Assembly (NCBI GenBank): GCA_000697335.1
Contig: JNEM01007662.1
Location: 1 to 13,201, forward strand
Source of the DNA: Conidiobolus incongruus B7586
Lineage: Eukaryota; Entomophthoromycota; Entomophthoromycetes; Entomophthorales; Conidiobolaceae
Length of the DNA: 13,201 nt
Direction of reading: 5' to 3'
The notes under the pieces are model-generated. The model searched no databases. It saw only the letters and a list, made by a program, of their open reading frames with translations, and was not told where the DNA came from. Shown piece by piece: positions 8,353 to 13,201 of the stretch (position 1 is its first letter; the number at the start of each line of letters is the position of its first letter). A program made the position numbers and the translations under genes.

Positions 8353-8804
8353 ACTGACTATATAAAAAAGTTTTAAATATTTTCATTATTAAAACTGGAT
8401 GAATCTCAAAACGAAAAATTATTGAACACTTGCATTGGATGGAATTGTATTTGATTTAATTGAGTATTATTTTAATTCATACTATATAACCTAACAAACT
8501 TATATTTGAACTTAAAGCATAAATTTAGAATTTTTAAATAGAAAAAATAGCATAATTAAGCAAACTGTAGTGAAAGTAGCACATCTTAAAATTAAAAATT
8601 CGTAAAGATTTGCTATTTCAAATGTTTATATTTGACAATCAATATCCTTACAATAACAGTATTTTATCAAATAAATAACACTCATTTATTGATAAAGTGA
8701 AATTTACAAAAATTACTAAAATATCTAAAATACTATTTAAATTCCAAAATTTGTAAAATACCAAGTTAATAGTTAACTTAAATACACTTATATTTTATTA
8801 GTAT

Positions 8805-9710
8805 TTAATAATCAGATAAATTGAATTTTTTTAATATCCTCTCTTTCAACTCTTGATTCATATACAAAATGATTAATAGATTGAATATACAATTTAAATT
8901 CAATAATATATTAGCTAAATAATCCATTGTCCAAGTTCTAGGTAATCCAGTAGCCCACTCGTAAACCCAACAATAGATTTTCCCTCCATAGCCAAGGGTG
9001 AATAATAATAAAATGAGTGATGATCTTAGAATGATTGGGATGATATCATTTCGAGATTGTGTCAAGGTGAAATTTAATCGCTTTTGATTTTTAATCGTTC
9101 TACTGCATTGAATTAACATAATATTAATATAACAAAATGCAGTTATCACATATGTAGTTATATACAAGATGGCAGATACTTTTGGAAAAAATGACATTGG
9201 TCCCTCGTCACCGACAACGCACGATATCGCAATTTTAGATAATACAAGATTTCCAGATCCAGCAACAGCTGCCATAAAACCAAATTGGATTAAAATCGCA
9301 AATGTTAAAATTCCATACCAAATATAGTTAGATAAATGTTTGTTAAATACAATTAATAAATATCTCTCTAAAGCCATAACTCCAACACAATACGCGCCTG
9401 CCATAGTCCAAAAAGAAACAGTTAAAAATTCAAAAGGGCAAAGCTCTTTGGTATGGTAAGCGAGTGTATTATAAGGATATTTACATAATAAAGCGCGTAT
9501 CATCAAACCTACACTGATTAAAAAATCAACAATAGTAGCGATAAGACAGAGTATTGTATCGATATGAAATGGCTTTCTCCTCTTTAACAATTGTAGAATT
9601 ACATAATAAGTGCAAGTACCTCCTAAGACTCCAACAAAGCAGCATTGAGCAATCATGTAATCTTTATACACCCCATTCATTTCATCAATCTCCATAGACC
9701 TCGTACTCAT
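8805..9710 (-). CDS. Rhodopsin-like (family A-type) seven-transmembrane receptor 1
   Basis: A 301-residue intronless receptor, presumably a plasma-membrane G-protein-coupled receptor; the ligand is unknown. Hydrophobic segments lie at about 19-41, 51-73, 92-119, 129-150, 178-201, 224-248 and 262-284. The N-terminus is short (about 18 residues, no signal peptide) and the C-tail is basic and short. Class A landmarks that can be placed: D62 in helix 2 (position 2.50); C91, exactly 25 residues before R116, as for Cys 3.25; E115-R116-Y117, the D/E-R-Y motif; W131 in helix 4; C164 in the second outer loop, the expected disulfide partner of C91; and N277 at 7.49. Two canonical motifs are altered: N-P-x-x-Y reads N277-L-L-I-I, and helix 6 lacks C-W-x-P (F237-x-x-x-Y241, no proline). 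The ATG (9708-9710) has A at -3; Met6 and Met11 are less likely starts. It is divergent from its paralog at 10534-11436. It does not look like the fungal pheromone receptors Ste2 or Ste3. Confidence 0.85.
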   Translation of the reverse strand: MSTRSMEIDEMNGVYKDYMIAQCCFVGVLGGTCTYYVILQLLKRRKPFHIDTILCLIATIVDFLISVGLMIRALLCKYPYNTLAYHTKELCPFEFLTVSFWTMAGAYCVGVMALERYLLIVFNKHLSNYIWYGILTFAILIQFGFMAAVAGSGNLVLSKIAISCVVGDEGPMSFFPKVSAILYITTYVITAFCYINIMLIQCSRTIKNQKRLNFTLTQSRNDIIPIILRSSLILLLFTLGYGGKIYCWVYEWATGLPRTWTMDYLANILLNLNCIFNLLIILYMNQELKERILKKFNLSDY

Positions 9711-10533
9711 ATTGATAGTAAATTATATAAAAAAGTTCGAAAAGCCAAGCATGAAAATGTTCCGAGTATACAAAATGTTTCTGTAGTGAGTGTTGATGGT
9801 TTAAATATCGAATAAAGTGATACAAGCTCAATTAACAAGTCCAAATGTCAGGTTTTGAATTAAATTCATTTCGCCATATTTCCATCATCTTAAAATATTC
9901 TCATTACTCTCCCCCCCAAATCAAAAAATGTCATTTAATTAATTGGTACATATTATCGGATGAAAAAAAATATGTCAAATCAATAACTGAGGATCGAGTG
10001 TTTTTACTATAATATTTTAGTAAATTTTAATTTTATCTCAATTTTATGGATATTTATTGGAAAAATAATTTGTTAAATTTGAATATTTGTATACGATCTA
10101 ATAATTTTGATCAGATAAAATTATATAAATTTCATATTAAATCATCCAATTGAGTTAATTTGGTGAAATGTAATTGATTGAATTTTTTTTCTGAAAGCTG
10201 TATTAAAATTGTTAAATAATATTAGTGAGAATAACTAACAAATTTTTATAATTAGTTTCTAAAATTTGATTATATAATATAATTTAAAAAAGATTATTTC
10301 GGAATTAATATAATCAATTAGTAATATTATAGTAGATATTATTGAAAACCTCAAAAATTATATAAAATAATTATTTTTTTAACTGATTTTTTTATACTGC
10401 TCTTTAAGTTTCATTCAGACATAAAAATGTTCATTTTGAAACAGAGTACTGTCCAACTTGGAATAGAATTACTTAATAATGTTATATATATATTAATAAC
10501 ATTGCACCAGTAAATTTTACAAAATAAATCAAA
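9711..10533. other. Shared divergent promoter region of the two receptor genes
   Basis: These 823 bases separate the start codons of the two head-to-head receptor genes and must hold both promoters. I see no gene. A run of seven C (9911-9917), unusual in such AT-rich DNA, lies about 200 bases upstream of receptor 1. An inverted repeat with an AT core (10478-10503) lies just upstream of receptor 2. I found no obvious motif shared between the two promoter halves by eye. Confidence 0.6.
10478..10503 (+). promoter_or_regulatory. Inverted repeat around TATA-like core, upstream of receptor 2
   Basis: Arms AATGTTAT (10478-10485) and ATAACATT (10496-10503) are perfect inverted repeats around an alternating AT core containing TATATATATT. 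The element ends 30 bases before the ATG at 10534. It could be the core promoter, a dimer-binding site, or a chance AT palindrome. Confidence 0.25.
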
Positions 10534-11436
10534 ATGAATTCTGAAATAATTCAAATACAACAAGATAATCAAGGCTATAAAGATGCACTAGTTGGCGTGA
10601 GTATTTCCGCGGGAGCTTTGGGGTCTTTATTGTCGTTATATATTATTATTCAAATATCTAAAAGACCTCGACCTTGGCATATAGATGCCATTTTATCTTT
10701 AATCACTATAATAATTGGTTTCTTCGGTTCTTTCTTTTACATGTTTAATTCTTTTTTAATGATGTGGCCATATGACCTCTACGCCTATCATTTAGAAGCT
10801 TGTATCTTTGAATATTTGACAACTTCGCTATTTAATACTCTATGTGTCTATCCCATTGGTTTACTCAGTTTAGAAAGAATGTTTTTGATTATATACAAAA
10901 AGACCTTGCCTAGTAAAGTATGGCTGATATTACTCACGATATTAATGGGAATTCATGCGAGTATTATGATTACTGTATGTATTCAAAAGAAATTCATATA
11001 TTCTAACCTCGCTTTCGGATGTAATTCCAATATAAATTCCAACATAGCATTCGTAACAAGATATTTGGCGATTTGTTATATTGTATCATTCGTAATCGTG
11101 ACCATTTGTTATTTAATGATAATGATAATACAATATAAGAGATCTGTAAAATCTCAATTAGAATTGAATTTAGATAAGGAATTAGTACGCAAAGAAAACA
11201 TAAAAATGTTATTGAGATCTTCCTTAATTGTATCCATATTTATTCTTTCTTATGCTGGGAAAGTTTGCGCTTGGCTTTATCAGTGGCTTACAGGATTGAA
11301 AAGACCTTGGACTATGGACTATGTAAGCAATATACTTAATATATTTCATAATGTTGCAAATTGTTTAGTCGTGTTTTATATGAATCCCCCATTATTAGAA
11401 AAGTTTTTAAATCAATTAAGAGAATTATTTAATTGA
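10534..11436 (+). CDS. Rhodopsin-like (family A-type) seven-transmembrane receptor 2
   Basis: A 300-residue intronless paralog of the receptor at 8805-9710, collinear along its whole length; by eye roughly a third of residues agree. Seven hydrophobic segments sit at nearly the same positions. Shared landmarks: Y15-K-D before helix 1; H49-I-D at the start of helix 2; C90, 25 residues before R115; E114-R115 with M116 instead of Tyr; W130; C163 in the second outer loop; L-R-S-S-L-I at the start of helix 6; K243; and the block P-W-T-M-D-Y (258-263) entering helix 7. The N-P-x-x-Y motif is again missing (N276-C-L-V-V). Unlike its partner, the helix 2 aspartate (2.50), which binds the sodium ion in class A receptors, is Gly62. 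The ATG has A at -3 in CAAAATG. The ORF is free of breaks, so the protein is probably made. Signalling through a G protein is inferred from the fold only. Confidence 0.85.
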   Translation: MNSEIIQIQQDNQGYKDALVGVSISAGALGSLLSLYIIIQISKRPRPWHIDAILSLITIIIGFFGSFFYMFNSFLMMWPYDLYAYHLEACIFEYLTTSLFNTLCVYPIGLLSLERMFLIIYKKTLPSKVWLILLTILMGIHASIMITVCIQKKFIYSNLAFGCNSNINSNIAFVTRYLAICYIVSFVIVTICYLMIMIIQYKRSVKSQLELNLDKELVRKENIKMLLRSSLIVSIFILSYAGKVCAWLYQWLTGLKRPWTMDYVSNILNIFHNVANCLVVFYMNPPLLEKFLNQLRELFN

Positions 11437-11824
11437 AATTAATCAATTTTTAATAATATTATAAATAAATATATTCAATATCTATATTATATTAACTGAA
11501 TAAAATAGTAATTTGTAATTGTGTTTAATTAAAAAAGAATTATCTCTTTAAATACTTTATTGTTTTTTTTTCAAAATTACCAAAGAAAGTAACACATTGT
11601 ATCACATCAAAGTAATCATAACATTGATTTAAAAATAATATTCGGTGCTTGTGTTTGATGGGGGGAGATATATAACCTCAAAATAAAATAATTACTAATC
11701 ATTCGTTTTATTTTTCAATAAACCAATACTTTTTAAATATTAAATAACTTAATTATACATTTTTGAGTAAACTATTTAATTAAATAGTCAAATTTTTATA
11801 TCTTAATTATTGAGTATCAAAATT

Positions 11825-12113
11825 GTGAAAATTAAATAGTGTCAAACAGTAAGCTCTTTTAATTCAATAATATAATATTAATTATATATTATGATATAAA
11901 TATCAAACTAATTTAATTTATTAGCTCAATTCGACACAGCCGGTGCTCAAAAAATTAAAATCGTAACACATTTTAATTCAAGAGACTTTTGTTGTGACTT
12001 ATGACAGATCTTGTATTATCTCAATAGTTGTACAACCTCAGGTCTATATATTTAATAGTATTGATTGCATAAAAATTGGTTTAAATGATATTTCAATTGT
12101 GAAGTATCAATGA
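11825..12113 (+). pseudogene. Possible small GTPase (Ras/Rab-like) relic
   Basis: The frame containing GAC at 11933 reads Q-F-D-T-A-G-A-Q-K-I-K-I-V-T-H-F-N-S-R. That resembles the switch II region of small GTPases (x-F-D-T-A-G-Q-E-K-F-K-x-L-T-x-x-Y-x-R), with an exact D-T-A-G nucleotide-binding motif at 11933-11944. After a frame change, E-T-F-V-V-T-Y-D-R-S (from 11982) sits where the family has a strand ending V-Y-D; that second frame is open to a TGA at 12111-12113. A possible intron, GTAAGC at 11849 to TTATTAG ending at 11924 (76 bases, CTAAT branch-like site), would join a short in-frame piece (I-V-S-N) upstream. I could not find the P-loop (G-x-x-x-x-G-K-S/T) or the N-K-x-D motif nearby. 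If it is real, it is a fragment with at least one frameshift. It rests on few residues. Confidence 0.3.
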
Positions 12114-12457
12114 GTATATTCAAAATAATATACTAAAATAAATCTTATATAAATAATAATTTATTAAATTTTATTATTAATAAATTTTTTATTTTGAGTA
12201 TTATATAATATGTCTTTAAATTTAAAATTAATGAATGGCTATACTAAATTGAATTTAAAATTACTAAAAAAATAAATTAGGATCAATTGTTTAATCCTCC
12301 AACTTTTTGAATTATATACTCTTTTATTATTCTATTTAATTACTTGGGTAAAATTGTAATTCAAATTAGTTAATATTTTATCTAAGTTGATTAAATCAAC
12401 TAAGTAATGTACATAATAATTTTGCTGTGTTTTGAAAATACCCGTCCGTTTTGATTG

Positions 12458-12543
12458 GATATTTAAATCCATATTATCTCTCTTTTATAGTGGCTTTGTC
12501 AGTCCATACTCAAAGGATATAATTCACTGAATCAATTATTTAA
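12458..12543 (+). repeat. Dispersed repeat, copy B (partner at 2593-2727)
   Basis: It shares the exact 14-base core TGGCTTTGTCAGTC (12491-12504) with copy A, plus alignable flanks on both sides. In the frame W-L-C-Q-S-I-L-K-G-Y it continues N-S-L-N-Q-L-F-K and reaches a stop at 12544-12546; copy A has S-L-I-Q-S-F-K at the corresponding place after an extra segment. The core follows a pyrimidine-rich TCTTTTATAG, which looks like a splice acceptor, and copy A has a similar TTCTATTTTAAG. This suggests both descend from a spliced exon, but the parent gene or element is unknown to me. Confidence 0.45.
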
Positions 12544-13201
12544 ATAATTTACCATCTACCATCTTTATTGAAAAACCTTATTAAACAACATAATAATTAT
12601 TTTAATCCATTTCAACTTTTTATTTTATAGTATAATATAATTGTTTGAAACGAATTAATAATTTCCTTAAATACTAATAAATGAATACCATACTACTTGG
12701 TATAAGGAAAAAGCTAATATTTGGTCATATTTATACATGTTAATTATTTCAAATTAATTTTTAGCAAAGTTAATTTGAATAAATATAATATTCATCATAA
12801 TTTAAAATTTATAAAACATACTTAGTTGGTATTTATTTCACTATAAAATTGGAAAATTGTTTTGAATATTTGGTGAAAAAATTATATTTTAAAATACCTA
12901 TGATATGAATTTAATATTCTTTATAATATAAAATTTCTTTGAATAAAATTTTATTTTTGATTTTATTATTTCCATAAATTTTGATTTATATAATTAATTT
13001 TATAATATATTTTTAATTTATTTTATAATTATATTTGAATAATAATATATTTCTTAATTATAAAAAATATAAACATTAAAAAAGAGTAATCAAAGAAATT
13101 AAATAAATTTTCCTTAATATAATTAGATTTGAATTAATTTTAAGATTATATTGCATTATTTTTAATATCAATATATTATCAATTATCTTATATATTTTAT
13201 A

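Larger units (their letters stand above)
6692..8804. other. Gene-poor region with scattered coding-like relics
   Basis: I find no intact gene in these 2.1 kb. Two sets of coding-like remains are listed separately: LRR-like stretches on the minus strand (about 6830-7950) and an F-box-like stretch on the plus strand (8221-8352). From about 8480 to 8804, the 3' flank of the minus-strand receptor gene, I see only AT-rich sequence with frequent stops. Confidence 0.5.
11437..13201. other. Gene-poor AT-rich region downstream of receptor 2
   Basis: No intact gene is visible. It holds a run of six G (11660-11665) within TTTGATGGGGGGAGA, a possible small-GTPase relic (about 11825-12113) and the second copy of the dispersed repeat (12458-12543), listed separately. 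From about 12550 to the end there is only stop-rich, extremely AT-rich sequence in which I see nothing further. Confidence 0.55.

Overview
The window is a very AT-rich stretch of eukaryotic nuclear DNA, most likely from an early-diverging fungus. The standard genetic code fits. One gene carries four spliceosomal GT-AG introns of only 52-59 bases, and the tRNA is a typical eukaryotic nuclear tRNA with A and B boxes and a T-run terminator. The combination of extreme AT content, tiny introns and rhodopsin-like 7TM receptors that are neither Ste2, Ste3 nor Git3 type points to an Entomophthorales / Conidiobolus-like genome. That placement is an inference from memory of the family, not something the window proves.

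Layout: (1) 1-897 is AT-rich non-coding DNA. (2) 898-1857 (+) is a five-exon gene for the mitochondrial large-subunit ribosomal protein uL22m. (3) 1858-2948 has no intact gene, but holds a short membrane-helix-like open stretch at 1889-2059 and one copy (2593-2727) of a diverged repeat whose partner lies at 12458-12543. (4) 2949-4358 (-) is an intact, membrane-anchored serine beta-lactamase-fold protein of the family VIII esterase / LACTB type. (5) 4359-8804 is a long gene-poor region. It holds a small MITE-like inverted-repeat structure (4918-5022), an intact tRNA-Val(AAC) at 6610-6683 (+), and what look like eroded remains of F-box / leucine-rich-repeat genes, mostly on the minus strand and clearest at 5571-6590. 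(6) 8805-9710 (-) and 10534-11436 (+) are two intact, intronless, divergently transcribed paralogous seven-transmembrane receptors of the rhodopsin-like class. (7) 11437-13201 is gene-poor and contains a possible decayed small-GTPase fragment near 11825-12113 and the second repeat copy.

Functionally, only the receptor pair forms a related neighbourhood: two paralogs head to head over an 823-bp spacer. The ribosomal protein, the esterase-like protein and the tRNA look like independent neighbours. The rest reads as a gene-turnover zone where copies of large families (receptors, F-box/LRR genes, perhaps GTPases) arise and decay. I recognised no retrovirus-like, Polinton-like or other virus-derived element. 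I also saw no convincing new multi-gene system; the most interesting items are the receptor subfamily with altered activation motifs and the hidden gene relics.
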